A program made the position numbers and the translations under genes. The notes beneath the pieces are model-generated. The model was not told where the DNA came from. It worked only from the letters and a program-made list of their open reading frames with translations, and made no database searches. This document shows positions 19,001-27,502 of a stretch of DNA of 64,000 nt, piece by piece. Every line of letters begins with the position of its first letter. Position 1 is the stretch's first letter. This stretch comes from Xylophilus sp. Leaf220 (lineage in GTDB: Bacteria; Pseudomonadota; Gammaproteobacteria; Burkholderiales; Burkholderiaceae_C), in assembly GCF_001421705.1 (NCBI RefSeq), contig NZ_LMKO01000024.1:90399-154398 (forward strand). The letters are read 5' to 3'.

Positions 19001-19444
19001 ATGAGCCGCAACGACGTCACCGAAAAAATCATCACCGCCAAGGTCCTCAAGGGCATCAGCTGGGCCAGCGTGGCCGAGCAGGTCGGCCTGTCGAAGGAAT
19101 GGACCACCGCCGCCTGCCTGGGCCAGATGACGCTGACCGCCGAGCAGGCCGCCACCATCGCCGGCATCTTCGACCTGAGCGCCGACGACCAGAAGTGGCT
19201 GCAGGTGGTGCCGTACAAGGGCTCGCTGCCCACCCCGGTGCCGACCGATCCGCTGATCTACCGCTGGTACGAGCTGGTGAGCGTCTACGGCACCACCATC
19301 AAGGAACTGATCCACGAGGAGTTCGGCGACGGCATCATGAGCGCGATCGATTTCTCGATGGACATGCAGCGCCAGGAAGACCCGAAGGGCGACCGGGTGC
19401 GGGTGGTGCTCTCGGGCAAGTTCCTGCCGTACAAGACCTACTGA
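19001..19444 (+). CDS. cynS: Cyanate hydratase (cyanase)
   Basis: The 147-aa enzyme catalyses bicarbonate-dependent decomposition of cyanate to ammonia and CO2. The N-terminal helical DNA-binding-like domain is present. The catalytic triad matches the E. coli residues Arg96, Glu99 and Ser122: here Arg88 and Glu91 in RWYELVSVYGTT and Ser114 in GDGIMSAIDFS. A good ribosome site AAAGGAG precedes the ATG. It is the last gene of the ABC transporter operon (37 bp after the ATPase), which supports cyanate as the transported substrate and nitrogen source. Confidence 0.97.
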   Translation: MSRNDVTEKIITAKVLKGISWASVAEQVGLSKEWTTAACLGQMTLTAEQAATIAGIFDLSADDQKWLQVVPYKGSLPTPVPTDPLIYRWYELVSVYGTTIKELIHEEFGDGIMSAIDFSMDMQRQEDPKGDRVRVVLSGKFLPYKTY

Positions 19445-19455
19445 GGCCGGCCCGC

Positions 19456-19485
19456 GGGCGGCCCACACGGCCGCGTTGGCCGCCC
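19456..19485 (+). terminator. Hairpin after cynS
   Basis: A perfect 8-bp stem GGGCGGCC (19456-19463) / GGCCGCCC (19478-19485) lies 11 bp after the cyanase stop. There is no U-tract, so termination is only a possibility. Confidence 0.35.
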
Positions 19486-19617
19486 GGGCTGACACGCGAT
19501 GGGCGTCTGTCCGTACAGCCGGCGCGGGTCGGCGGGCCCAGTCTTGCGGCATTCCTGCGGCGGTGTTGCCTTGTCGGCATCGCCGCCGCTTCTGTCTGCC
19601 CTTGCCGGAACCCCGCC

Positions 19618-20229
19618 ATGTCCCCTTCCACCGCACTCTCCTCCTGCCTGCTCGCCGCCCTGGCCTTCACCGGCGCCGCCCACGCGGCCAACGAGGCGAG
19701 CCACCCGGCCGCCCCCGAGCGCAGCCAGCGCGCCCAGGCCGACAAGCCGGGCGCCCGCAACAACAATCCCGAGGGCGAAGGCACGACCAAGTCGGCGCCC
19801 TCGGCCATCAGCAAGGCCGACCGCGACTTCGTCACCAAGGCGGCCGGCTCCTCGCTCTACGAGATGGAAGCCGCCAAGCTCGCCGAATCCCGCGCCGCCG
19901 ACCCCCGGGTGAAAGCCTACGCCCAGACCCTGCAGCGCGACCACCAGCGCGCGATGGGGGGCCTCAAGCAGATCTCGCTCGACCACAACTACCCGCTGCC
20001 AGAGCACGCCCCGGACGACAAGGCCGCGATCCTGGCGCGGCTGCAGTCCCTCTCGGGCAAGGAATTCGACACCGTGTTCCGGCTGCAGGTGGGCATCGAG
20101 GACCACAAGGACGACATCAAGCTGATGGAGCGGGCCCGCCGCGCCAGCCGCACCCCCGACATCCGGGCCTGGATCGACCAGTCGCTGCCGGTGATGCGCC
20201 GCCACCTGGAACAAGCACAGGCGTTGTAG
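19618..20229 (+). CDS. DUF4142 periplasmic protein (ferritin-like helical domain)
   Basis: A 203-aa protein with a cleavable signal peptide (LSSCLLAALAFTGAAHA-AN), then a disordered charged linker (RNNNPEGEGTTKS). The DUF4142 helical domain starts SKADRDFVTKAAGSSLYEMEAAKLA and continues KAYAQTLQRDHQRAMGGLKQI. The family fold resembles ferritin-like bundles and is found in many proteobacteria without a proven function. It is monocistronic by spacing. The ATG at 19618 gives the best signal peptide. Confidence 0.88.
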   Translation: MSPSTALSSCLLAALAFTGAAHAANEASHPAAPERSQRAQADKPGARNNNPEGEGTTKSAPSAISKADRDFVTKAAGSSLYEMEAAKLAESRAADPRVKAYAQTLQRDHQRAMGGLKQISLDHNYPLPEHAPDDKAAILARLQSLSGKEFDTVFRLQVGIEDHKDDIKLMERARRASRTPDIRAWIDQSLPVMRRHLEQAQAL

Positions 20230-20323
20230 CCGCACCGGCCGGGCGGTCTTGCGGCGCCGGGCCAGAATGCAGCCCAGGCCGCGCGGCACGTTCGCCACGC
20301 GCTTCCCCACCGACCTTCCCCGG

Positions 20324-21037
20324 ATGCCCGACATGCACGATCTCTCCGCCTTCCCGATCACCGCCAAGTGGCCCGCGCAGCGCCCCGACGTGCTGCAGCT
20401 CTATTCGCTGCCGACGCCCAACGGGGTGAAGGTCTCGATCCTGCTGGAGGAGACCGGCCTGCCGTACGAGCCGCACCTGGTGGATTTCGGGCAGAACGAC
20501 CAGACCTCGCCGGCCTTCCTCTCGCTCAACCCCAACAACAAGATCCCGGCGATCCTCGATCCCGACGGTCCGGGCGGCCAGCCGCTGGCGCTGTTCGAGT
20601 CCGGTGCGATCCTCGTCTACCTGGCCGAGAAGACCGGCCAGTGCATCCCCACGGATGCCGCCGGCCGCTACGAGACGCTGCAGTGGCTGATGTGGCAGAT
20701 GGGCGGCGTCGGGCCGATGTTCGGCCAGCTGGGCTTCTTCCACAAGTTCGCCGGCAAGGACTACGAGGACAAGCGCCCGCGCGACCGCTACGTGGCCGAA
20801 TCGAAGCGCCTGCTGGCGGTGCTGGAGCAGCGCCTGGAGGGCCGCGACTGGATCATGGGCACCGCATTCACCATCGCCGACATCGCGGTGCTGCCCTGGG
20901 TGCGCAACCTGGTCGGCTTCTACGAGGCGCGCGAGCTGGTCGGCTTCGACGATTTCCCCGAAGTGCAGCGGGTGCTGGCGGCCTTCGTGGCCCGGCCGGC
21001 GGTGGCACGCGGGCTGGAGATTCCGAAGCGGGCGTAG
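20324..21037 (+). CDS. Glutathione S-transferase (YghU/GstB-like)
   Basis: The 237-aa enzyme has an N-terminal thioredoxin-fold GST domain (LQLYSLPTPNGVKVSILLEETGLPYE, PNNKIPAILDPDG, ALFESGAILVYLAEKTG). The C-terminal all-helical domain (DWIMGTAFTIADIAVLPWV) carries the N-capping box. The TPNG-Val motif in place of a catalytic Tyr/Ser is typical of the Nu/YghU-like disulfide-reductase GSTs. The start is the ATG at 20324 or the one at 20333. Confidence 0.92.
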   Translation: MPDMHDLSAFPITAKWPAQRPDVLQLYSLPTPNGVKVSILLEETGLPYEPHLVDFGQNDQTSPAFLSLNPNNKIPAILDPDGPGGQPLALFESGAILVYLAEKTGQCIPTDAAGRYETLQWLMWQMGGVGPMFGQLGFFHKFAGKDYEDKRPRDRYVAESKRLLAVLEQRLEGRDWIMGTAFTIADIAVLPWVRNLVGFYEARELVGFDDFPEVQRVLAAFVARPAVARGLEIPKRA

Positions 21038-21068
21038 CGGCCGCAACTGTCTGCCGCCACACCACGCC

Positions 21069-22034
21069 ATGCCCGCACCGTCCCGCCCTCCCTCCCGCCG
21101 GCACCTGCTGGGCACCGCGGCGGCGCTCGTCAGCGTCCCGCTGACCTGGCGCGCATCGGACGCCCAGGCGCAGACGCCCGCCCCTCCTGTGCCGGCCAAC
21201 CCGCCGCAACGCATGACCACACGCCCCATTCCTTCGACAGGCGAGGCGCTGCCGGTAGTCGGCTGCGGCACCTACATCGGCTTCGACGTGGCGGCCGACA
21301 GTGCTGCCTACGCCGAGCTCCCCGGCGTGCTGCAGGCGTTGTTTGACGCGGGTGGCGCGGTGCTCGACAGTTCGCCGATGTACGGCCGGGCCGAAGCCGC
21401 CACCGGCGAATTGCTGGCCGCCGCCGGCAGCCGGCAACGCGCCTTCGTCGCCACAAAGGTCTGGACCAGCGGCCGCGCGGCCGGCATCGCGCAGATGGAG
21501 CAGTCCTTCGCCCGGCTGCGCACCTCGCGCATCGACCTGATGCAGGTGCACAACCTGGTCGACTGGCGCACCCAGCTGGCCACGCTGCGGGGCTGGAAGG
21601 AAGCGGGCCGGGTGCGCTACCTGGGCATCACCCACTACACGCCGTCGGCCTACCCGGAGGTCGAGGCGGTGCTGCGGGCCGAGCCGCTCGATTTCCTGCA
21701 GATCAACTACGCGCTGGACGACCGGGCCGCCGCCGAGCGCCTGCTGCCGCTGGCCCGGGAGCGCGGCGTGGCGGTGATCGTCAACCGGCCGTTCGGCGGC
21801 GGCGGGCTGCTGCGCCGGCTGCGGGCCGAGCCACTGCCCGGCTGGGCGGCGGAGATCGGCTGCTCCAGCTGGGCGCAGGTGCTGCTGAAATTCGTGCTGA
21901 GCCACCCGGCCGTCACCTGCGCGATTCCCGGCACCGCCCGGCCCGAACACATGCGGGACAACGTGGCGGCCGGCATTGGCCCCTTCCCCGATGCGGCGTT
22001 CTGGCGGCAGCATGCCGATGCGCTGCGCCCTTGA
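21069..22034 (+). CDS. Tat-exported aldo/keto reductase
   Basis: The 321-aa protein begins with a twin-arginine signal (SRRHLLGTAAALVSVPL). A TIM-barrel aldo/keto reductase follows. The catalytic set is recognisable: Asp and Tyr in LDSSPMYGRAE, Lys in VATKVW and His in QVHNLVDW. A C-terminal NAD(P)-binding segment (IPGTARPEHMRDN) ends the domain. An exported AKR is unusual because periplasmic NAD(P)H is scarce. It may be exported with bound cofactor. Substrate unknown. Confidence 0.88.
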   Translation: MPAPSRPPSRRHLLGTAAALVSVPLTWRASDAQAQTPAPPVPANPPQRMTTRPIPSTGEALPVVGCGTYIGFDVAADSAAYAELPGVLQALFDAGGAVLDSSPMYGRAEAATGELLAAAGSRQRAFVATKVWTSGRAAGIAQMEQSFARLRTSRIDLMQVHNLVDWRTQLATLRGWKEAGRVRYLGITHYTPSAYPEVEAVLRAEPLDFLQINYALDDRAAAERLLPLARERGVAVIVNRPFGGGGLLRRLRAEPLPGWAAEIGCSSWAQVLLKFVLSHPAVTCAIPGTARPEHMRDNVAAGIGPFPDAAFWRQHADALRP

Positions 22035-22074
22035 GCGCCACGGGCGGCCGCCTTTTCTGCGGGCAGCGCCTTTT

Positions 22075-22136
22075 GCTACTTAATTTATAGCTGGAAGCCG
22101 GCGTACGGCGCCGGCCACAGGCACTTTCTACTCTCC
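22075..22136 (+). repeat. Interspersed two-hairpin repeat, copy B
   Basis: GCTACTTAATTTATAGCTG, then stem GCCGGCG (22097-22103) / CGCCGGC (22109-22115) and a pyrimidine-rich tail. It begins 41 bp after the aldo/keto reductase stop. The loop differs from copy A while the stem is identical. Confidence 0.8.
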
Positions 22137-22241
22137 ATTTCGTGGGTGAGGGCGTGCCGGCTGCCATCGGCTTCGCTCCTCCGTGCCGCATGCGGCCTTG
22201 TCCTGCGCGGCCCTGCCCGCCCCACCCGGATACTGCCGCCC

Positions 22242-23534
22242 ATGTCCGAAAAACTTCGCTTCCTGCTGAGCAGGCTTTTCCGCAAGACCTGGTGGCGCTG
22301 TGCCCTGTTCTCCCTCTTCGCCTTTCTGGCGGTGGCGCTGTCGGCGGTGATCGGCCCGTCGATCCCGCAGAGCGTGGCGATGCAGCTCGGCTCGGAGTCG
22401 ATCGACAGCCTGCTCGGCATCCTCGCCTCCAGCATGCTCACCGTGGCGATCTTCTCGGCCACGACGATGGTGGCCTCGTTCTCGGCCGTCTCCAACAGCG
22501 CGACGCCCCGCGCCTCGCAGCTGCTGATCGAGGACAGCACGGTGCAGAACACGCTGGCCGCCTTCATCGGCGCCTTTCTCTACAGCGTGATCGCCCTGGT
22601 CGGGCTGCATGCGCATGTCTACGGCGAGGGCGGGCGGCTGGTGCTGTTCGGCTTCACCCTGGCGATGCTCGTCTTCGTGGTGGTGGTGCTGCTGCGCTGG
22701 ATCGACTACCTCTCGGTGCTCGGCCGCCTGGGCGAGACGATCCGGCGGGTGGAGCTGGCCACGCAGCGGGCGATGGTCCAGCGCCTGGCCAAGCCGTGGC
22801 TCGGCGGCCGGCCGCAACCCGACGGTGCCCGCGGCCGGCATGCGGTGCAGGCGCCCACCACCGGCTTCGTGCAGCATGTGTCGATGGACCTGCTGCAGCG
22901 CCGCGCCGAGGCGCTGGGCACCACCCTGCACCTGCATGTGCTGCCCGGCGCGTTCGTCGAGCCCTCGGTGGTGCTGGCCAGCTGCGACACGCCGCTGGAC
23001 GAGGACGACCGGAAGGCCATCGCCGACGCGCTGGTGATCGGCACCGGCCGCAGCTTCGACCACGATCCGCGCTTCGGCCTGGTGGTGATGGGCGAGATCG
23101 CCGCGCGGGCGATGTCGGCCTCGGTCAACGACCCGGGCACCGCGCTCGACGTGATGGCCACCGCGGTGAAGACGCTGGTGTACTGGATCGAGACGCAGCG
23201 CACCGGCGGGGAAGGCGCAGCCGGGACGGGCAGCGCCGAGGACGCGACGGCGGGCCCCGAGTTCGACCGGGTCAGCGCCCCGGCGCTGCGCGAGGCCGGC
23301 ATGGTCGAGGACGTCTTCGCGCCCCTGGCGCGCTACGGGGCCGAGGCGGTGGAAGTGGGCGTGGTGCTGCAGCGGGCGCTGGCCTCGCTGCGGCGGATGG
23401 ACCACCCGCCCTTCAACGGGCCGCTGGAAGACCTGTCGCGCTATGCCATCGCCCGGGCCGAACATGCCGGGGCGATGCCCTACGACGTCCAGCTGCTGCG
23501 CGACGCCGCAGCGGGCCGCACGCCCGCGCGCTGA
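22242..23534 (+). CDS. DUF2254 predicted membrane protein
   Basis: The 430-aa protein has four N-terminal transmembrane helices (residues ~20-160; e.g. ALFSLFAFLAVALSAVIGPSIP and LVLFGFTLAMLVFVVVVLLRWIDYL) and a ~250-residue soluble C-terminal domain. LGSESIDSLLGILASSMLTVAIFSATTMV and SATPRASQLLIEDSTVQNTLAAF are characteristic of DUF2254, as is SVNDPGTALDVM. Function is not established. The ATG at 22242 was chosen because the hydrophobic region follows naturally. Confidence 0.9.
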   Translation: MSEKLRFLLSRLFRKTWWRCALFSLFAFLAVALSAVIGPSIPQSVAMQLGSESIDSLLGILASSMLTVAIFSATTMVASFSAVSNSATPRASQLLIEDSTVQNTLAAFIGAFLYSVIALVGLHAHVYGEGGRLVLFGFTLAMLVFVVVVLLRWIDYLSVLGRLGETIRRVELATQRAMVQRLAKPWLGGRPQPDGARGRHAVQAPTTGFVQHVSMDLLQRRAEALGTTLHLHVLPGAFVEPSVVLASCDTPLDEDDRKAIADALVIGTGRSFDHDPRFGLVVMGEIAARAMSASVNDPGTALDVMATAVKTLVYWIETQRTGGEGAAGTGSAEDATAGPEFDRVSAPALREAGMVEDVFAPLARYGAEAVEVGVVLQRALASLRRMDHPPFNGPLEDLSRYAIARAEHAGAMPYDVQLLRDAAAGRTPAR

Positions 23535-23567
23535 CGGCCGACCGCGGTGCTGCGGGCCTGCGGGCCG

Positions 23568-24608
23568 TCAGTCCCAGCCCTCGAACACCTGCACCCGGTT
23601 GCGGCCGGCCTGCTTGGCGCGGTAGAGCGCCTTGTCGGCCGCGGCCACCAGCGCCGGCCCGTCGCTGCCGGCGGCGGGCACCACCGAGGCCACGCCGATG
23701 CTGGCGGTCAGGGGCCGGTTCGGCCAGGCGGCCTGCTCGATCGCGCAGCGCACCTTCTCGGCCACCGCCCGGGCCGCGGCGATGTCGGCATCGGGCAGCA
23801 CGACGGCGAACTCCTCGCCACCGAAGCGCGCCACCAGGTCGCTGCGCCGCACGCTCGCCTGCAGCAGGCCCGCGACCTGCACCAGCACCGCGTCGCCGGC
23901 CGGGTGGCCGAAGTCGTCGTTGATGCGCTTGAAGAAATCGAGGTCGACCATCAGCAGGCCCAGCGGGCGGCCGTCCTGGCGGTGGCGCTGCCACTCCTCG
24001 CGCAGCCGCCGGTCGAAGGCGCGGCGGTTCCACACGGAGGTCAGGCTGTCGGTCATGCCCTGCAGCTCCAGCCCGGCCACCGCCTGCCGCAGTTCCAGCT
24101 GCGCCACCACCTGCCGGGCCAGCGAATGCAGGGCGCGGCGCTCGGTGCCGGTCAGGCTGCGGGGCCGGTGGTCGAGCACGCAGACGGTGCCGATCGCCAC
24201 GCCCTGCGGGGTGACCAGCGGCGCGCCGGCGTAGAAGCGGATCGCGGTGTCGCCGGTGACGAGCGGGTTGTGCGCGAAGCGCGGGTCCTGGCGGGTGTCG
24301 GCCACCTCCATCAGCCGGTCGGGCTGCAGGATGGTGTGGGCGCAGAAGGAGATCTCGCGCGGCGTCTCGGCCAGGTCGACGCCCTCGCGCGCCTTGAACC
24401 ACTGCCGGTCCTCGTCCACCAGGGTGATCAGGGCCATCGGCGCCTGGCAGACCGCCGAGGCCAGGGTGGTGAGGTCGTCGAAGGCCTGCTCGGGCCCGGT
24501 GTCGAGCACCCCGTAGTTGCGCAGCACGTTCAGCCTTTCGGCCTCGTTGAACGGCAGCGCGGCCGTCTGGGGACCGGGTTCCGGGGGAGGTGATGGCGCA
24601 GAGGGCAT
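23568..24608 (-). CDS. GAF-GGDEF diguanylate cyclase
   Basis: The 346-aa cytoplasmic protein has an N-terminal GAF domain (~35-165; FDDLTTLASAVCQAPMALITLVDEDRQWF, ISFCAHTIL). A C-terminal GGDEF domain has the active signature RFGGEEFAVVLP and LMVDLDFFKRINDDFGH. It should make c-di-GMP. I see no obvious RxxD product-inhibition site. The ATG at 24608 is used; a GTG five codons upstream is an alternative. It is the only clear c-di-GMP enzyme in the window and could influence the pga polysaccharide operon, but that link is inference. Confidence 0.92.
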   Translation of the reverse strand: MPSAPSPPPEPGPQTAALPFNEAERLNVLRNYGVLDTGPEQAFDDLTTLASAVCQAPMALITLVDEDRQWFKAREGVDLAETPREISFCAHTILQPDRLMEVADTRQDPRFAHNPLVTGDTAIRFYAGAPLVTPQGVAIGTVCVLDHRPRSLTGTERRALHSLARQVVAQLELRQAVAGLELQGMTDSLTSVWNRRAFDRRLREEWQRHRQDGRPLGLLMVDLDFFKRINDDFGHPAGDAVLVQVAGLLQASVRRSDLVARFGGEEFAVVLPDADIAAARAVAEKVRCAIEQAAWPNRPLTASIGVASVVPAAGSDGPALVAAADKALYRAKQAGRNRVQVFEGWD

Positions 24609-24741
24609 GTGACGCGGTCTCACGGTCGGCGGACGGGAAGCGCCGGCCGGCGGTGCCCCTGCAGCGGGCGCCTTCGGTCACGGTGCGCGGAACGTGCCGT
24701 GCGGGCACCGGCGGATGATACGGCGGCGCCCCTGCGCACGC

Positions 24742-25326
24742 TCACGGCCCGGCGCACGCCAGCAGCGCCCGCAGGCCCGGCCCGACCTTCTGGGCGCCGT
24801 GCACCTGCGCCTGGACGATCGCGCCGTCCACCGCCAGCGCGAGCGCCTGCACCCGGATGGCGCGGGCCGCCGCCGGGCGGGCGCCGGGGGCGGGCGGCGG
24901 CAACAGGGCGTCGATCACCTCGGCCATCTCGGCCTTGTGGCGCCGTGCGATCGCCACCGCATCCGGCAGCGTGCCACCCAGCTCCGCCACGGTGTTGATG
25001 AAGGCGCAGCCGCGGAAGGCCGGCGCGGCGAACCACTCCCCCAGCGCCGCCGCCAGCGCCGCCATGCCGGCCCCGGGCCGCGTGCCGGCCGCGCCGTGGC
25101 GGCCCAGCGCATCGACGAACCAGCCCATCCACAGGTCGTGCCGGTGCTCCAGGAAGGCCCGCACCAGGTCGTCCTTGCCGGGAAAGTGCCGGTAGAAGGT
25201 GGCCTTGGTCACGCCCGCCGCGGCGATCACCCGGTCGACGCCGGTCGCGCGGATGCCGTCGCGGTAGAAGAGATCGTGCGCCGTGGCCAGGATGCGGCCG
25301 CGCGCGGGCGATGCGGTGGAGTCCAT
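24742..25326 (-). CDS. TetR/AcrR-family transcriptional regulator
   Basis: The 194-aa repressor has an N-terminal TetR helix-turn-helix (RGRILATAHDLFYRDGIRATGVD, AAGVTKATFYRHFPGKDDLV) and an Ala-rich ligand-binding domain. It is divergent from the NTF2-like gene. The 118-bp gap holds two identical 20-bp operators, so it most likely represses both genes. The inducer is unknown. Confidence 0.93.
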   Translation of the reverse strand: MDSTASPARGRILATAHDLFYRDGIRATGVDRVIAAAGVTKATFYRHFPGKDDLVRAFLEHRHDLWMGWFVDALGRHGAAGTRPGAGMAALAAALGEWFAAPAFRGCAFINTVAELGGTLPDAVAIARRHKAEMAEVIDALLPPPAPGARPAAARAIRVQALALAVDGAIVQAQVHGAQKVGPGLRALLACAGP

Positions 25327-25345
25327 CGGCGCATTCTAGGCCTGT

Positions 25346-25365
25346 GGTAGACAGACCTGTCTACC
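25346..25365. promoter_or_regulatory. TetR operator 1
   Basis: GGTAGACAGACCTGTCTACC: two perfect 9-bp inverted arms around AC. It lies 20 bp upstream of the TetR gene start. Confidence 0.8.
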
Positions 25366-25385
25366 CTGCGGTATCGTGCGCTTCC

Positions 25386-25405
25386 GGTAGACAGACCTGT
25401 CTACC
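25386..25405. promoter_or_regulatory. TetR operator 2
   Basis: An identical copy of operator 1, shifted by exactly 40 bp (about four helical turns), 39 bp upstream of the NTF2-like gene start. Identity of all 20 bases points to the same protein binding both. Confidence 0.8.
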
Positions 25406-25444
25406 CGCCACACCCGCCCCGCGCGCCGCACCACAGGAACCCGC

Positions 25445-25912
25445 ATGACCGCCAAGCCGCCCTTGCCCCCCTTCACCGCCCAGACCGCCGCGCAGAAGGT
25501 GCGCATGGCCGAGGACGCCTGGAACAGCCGCGACCCCGACCGGGTCGTCCAGGTCTACACCGAGGACACCCGCTGGCGCAACCGGGCCGAGTTCCCGGTG
25601 GGCCGCGAGGCGGTGCGGGCGCTGCTGCAGCGCAAGTGGGCCCGCGAGCTGGACTACCGCCTCGTCAAGGACCTGTGGGCCTTCGGCGAGAACCGCATCG
25701 CGGTGCGCTTCGCCTATGAATGGCACGACGACTCGGGCCACTGGTACCGCAGCTACGGCAACGAGAACTGGGAGTTCGATGCCGACGGCCTGATGCAGCG
25801 CCGCTTCGCCAGCATCAACGACCTGCCGATCGCCGAGGCCGACCGCCGGTTCCACTGGCCGCTGGGGCGCCGGCCCGACGACCATCCGGGGCTGGAGGCG
25901 CTGGGGCTCTGA
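25445..25912 (+). CDS. DUF1348 / NTF2-like (SnoaL-fold) protein
   Basis: The 155-aa protein is of the DUF1348 family within the NTF2-like superfamily. [32 protein letters not shown] and [24 protein letters not shown] are its hallmarks. Such proteins are small cone-shaped enzymes or ligand binders, often induced by reactive compounds. No catalytic assignment is possible. Divergent from, and probably controlled by, the TetR regulator through the twin operators. Confidence 0.9.
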   Translation: MTAKPPLPPFTAQTAAQKVRMAEDAWNSRDPDRVVQVYTEDTRWRNRAEFPVGREAVRALLQRKWARELDYRLVKDLWAFGENRIAVRFAYEWHDDSGHWYRSYGNENWEFDADGLMQRRFASINDLPIAEADRRFHWPLGRRPDDHPGLEALGL

Positions 25913-25927
25913 CGGCCCGGCCGCCGG

Positions 25928-26506
25928 TCACGACGGCTCGCGGATCGCCTCGACCTGCACCCGCAGGTGCACCAGAGGCTTGAAGCCCATGTCGAGCCCG
26001 AAGCCGATGCCGAAATCGCTGCGGTTGAAGCTGCCGCGCGCATCGGCACCGCAGGTCTCGCGCTTGTTGATCGGATGCTCCTGCACGCACTTGAAGTGCA
26101 CGATCTGCAGCCGCACCGGCCGGGTCACGCCGTGCAGCGTCAGCGCCCCGCGCAGTTCTCGCGGTGCGCCGCCGGCGAAGTTGGCGAAGGCGCCCCGGTA
26201 GGTGGCGGTGGGGAATTGCGCGGCGTCGAGGATGTCGGCGGCCAGCGCGTGGCGGTTCATCTCCTCGTGGCCGAAGTCGACCGAGGCGATGTCGATCTTC
26301 AGGTCCACCGTGCCGCGCTGGGCGGCGGCGTCCAGCACCACCGTGCCGCTGGTGCTGTTGAACTTGCCGCGCCAGGTCGACAGGCCCATGTGGTCGGCCT
26401 CGAAACTGGGGTAGGTATGGCTGGCGTCGATCGCATAGGTGACCGGCGCGGCCTGGGTCGTGGCCGCGGCAGCGGTGGCGGCCAGGGCCAGAAGGAGTGC
26501 TTTCAC
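25928..26506 (-). CDS. YceI-family periplasmic protein
   Basis: The 192-aa lipocalin-like protein probably binds isoprenoid or polyprenyl lipids in the periplasm. A GTG start at 26506 gives a clean signal peptide (VKALLLALAATAAAATTQA-AP). The mature part starts with the YceI hallmark VTYAIDASHTYPSFEADHMG. HEEMNRHALAADILDA and LTLHGVTRPVRL follow. The two cysteines (~150 and ~160) could form a disulfide. It converges with the NTF2-like gene, with 15 bp between stops. Confidence 0.92.
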   Translation of the reverse strand: MKALLLALAATAAAATTQAAPVTYAIDASHTYPSFEADHMGLSTWRGKFNSTSGTVVLDAAAQRGTVDLKIDIASVDFGHEEMNRHALAADILDAAQFPTATYRGAFANFAGGAPRELRGALTLHGVTRPVRLQIVHFKCVQEHPINKRETCGADARGSFNRSDFGIGFGLDMGFKPLVHLRVQVEAIREPS

Positions 26507-26660
26507 GGGTCGAGCCTCGCGGATCGGATGAAGGGCCGGCCAGTCTAGAGGTCGTGCAGAGGATGCACGCAACACGATGAAAGCGACCCTGCCACCCGCC
26601 ATCGCGGCGCGGTCGCCCGCGCGACGGCGCCGCGCACCGCGGGCTCACAGAATCGGCGGC

Positions 26661-27329
26661 ATGGGAACCCTCTACCTCGTGCGCCACGGCCAGGCCTCCT
26701 TCGGCGCGGGCGACTACGACGTGCTGAGTCCGCTGGGCCACCGGCAGGCGCGGCGGCTGGGCGACTACTGGCGCGACAAGGGCCTCGTCTTCGAGGCGGT
26801 CTACACCGGCACGCTGCGGCGGCACCTCGAGACCTTCGCCGGCATCGCCGCCGGGCTGGAGGCGGTGCCGGCGGCAGAGGAGCGGCCCGCGCTGAACGAG
26901 TACGACGCCGCCGCCGTCGTCGCCACGGTGCACCCCGATCCGCTGCCACCGGCGCGTACGCCCGAGCAGTACCGCCACCACTTCCGGCTGCTGCGCGATG
27001 GCCTGGCGCGCTGGATGGACGGCAGCGCGCAGCCGGCGGGCATGCCCGCCTTCGCCGACTTCTCCGCCGGCATCGCGGCGGTATTGGAGGAGGTGCGCAC
27101 GCGGCACACCGGCAACGTGCTGGTGGCCAGCAGCGGCGGGCCGATCGCCACCGCCGTCGGCCAGGTGCTGGGCACGCCCGCGGCCACCACCATCGAGCTG
27201 AACCTGCGGATTCGCAACTGCGCGGTGACCGAGCTGGTGTTCACCCCCCGGCGGCACACGCTGCTGACATTCAACACGCTGCCGCACCTGGATGCGGACG
27301 AGCACCGCGACTGGCACACCTTCGCCTGA
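26661..27329 (+). CDS. Histidine phosphatase superfamily protein
   Basis: The 222-aa protein has the phospho-accepting RHG motif near the N-terminus (TLYLVRHGQASFGAGDYDVLS) and LGHRQARRLGDYW. Substrate is unknown. In the position where most family members carry the second catalytic His (SHGG), this one has SSGGPIATAV. Catalysis may therefore differ or be weak, although such variants appear common in proteobacterial branches of the family. The ATG at 26661 places the RHG motif at residue 8, as usual. Confidence 0.88.
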   Translation: MGTLYLVRHGQASFGAGDYDVLSPLGHRQARRLGDYWRDKGLVFEAVYTGTLRRHLETFAGIAAGLEAVPAAEERPALNEYDAAAVVATVHPDPLPPARTPEQYRHHFRLLRDGLARWMDGSAQPAGMPAFADFSAGIAAVLEEVRTRHTGNVLVASSGGPIATAVGQVLGTPAATTIELNLRIRNCAVTELVFTPRRHTLLTFNTLPHLDADEHRDWHTFA

Positions 27330-27502
27330 GGGTGCGGACGACCCTGCAGCGCTAGTCCCGAAGCGATACGGCGTGTAGGCCGATGCCCACAGGCAGGCGG
27401 CGCGGGCCGCTCTGGCGCGGCACCGGAGCGGCTGCGAAGAATGGCAGTCCGACCCGGCCCACCGGGCACCACGATGACATGCCGCCGAGCAGAAGGATCC
27501 CC

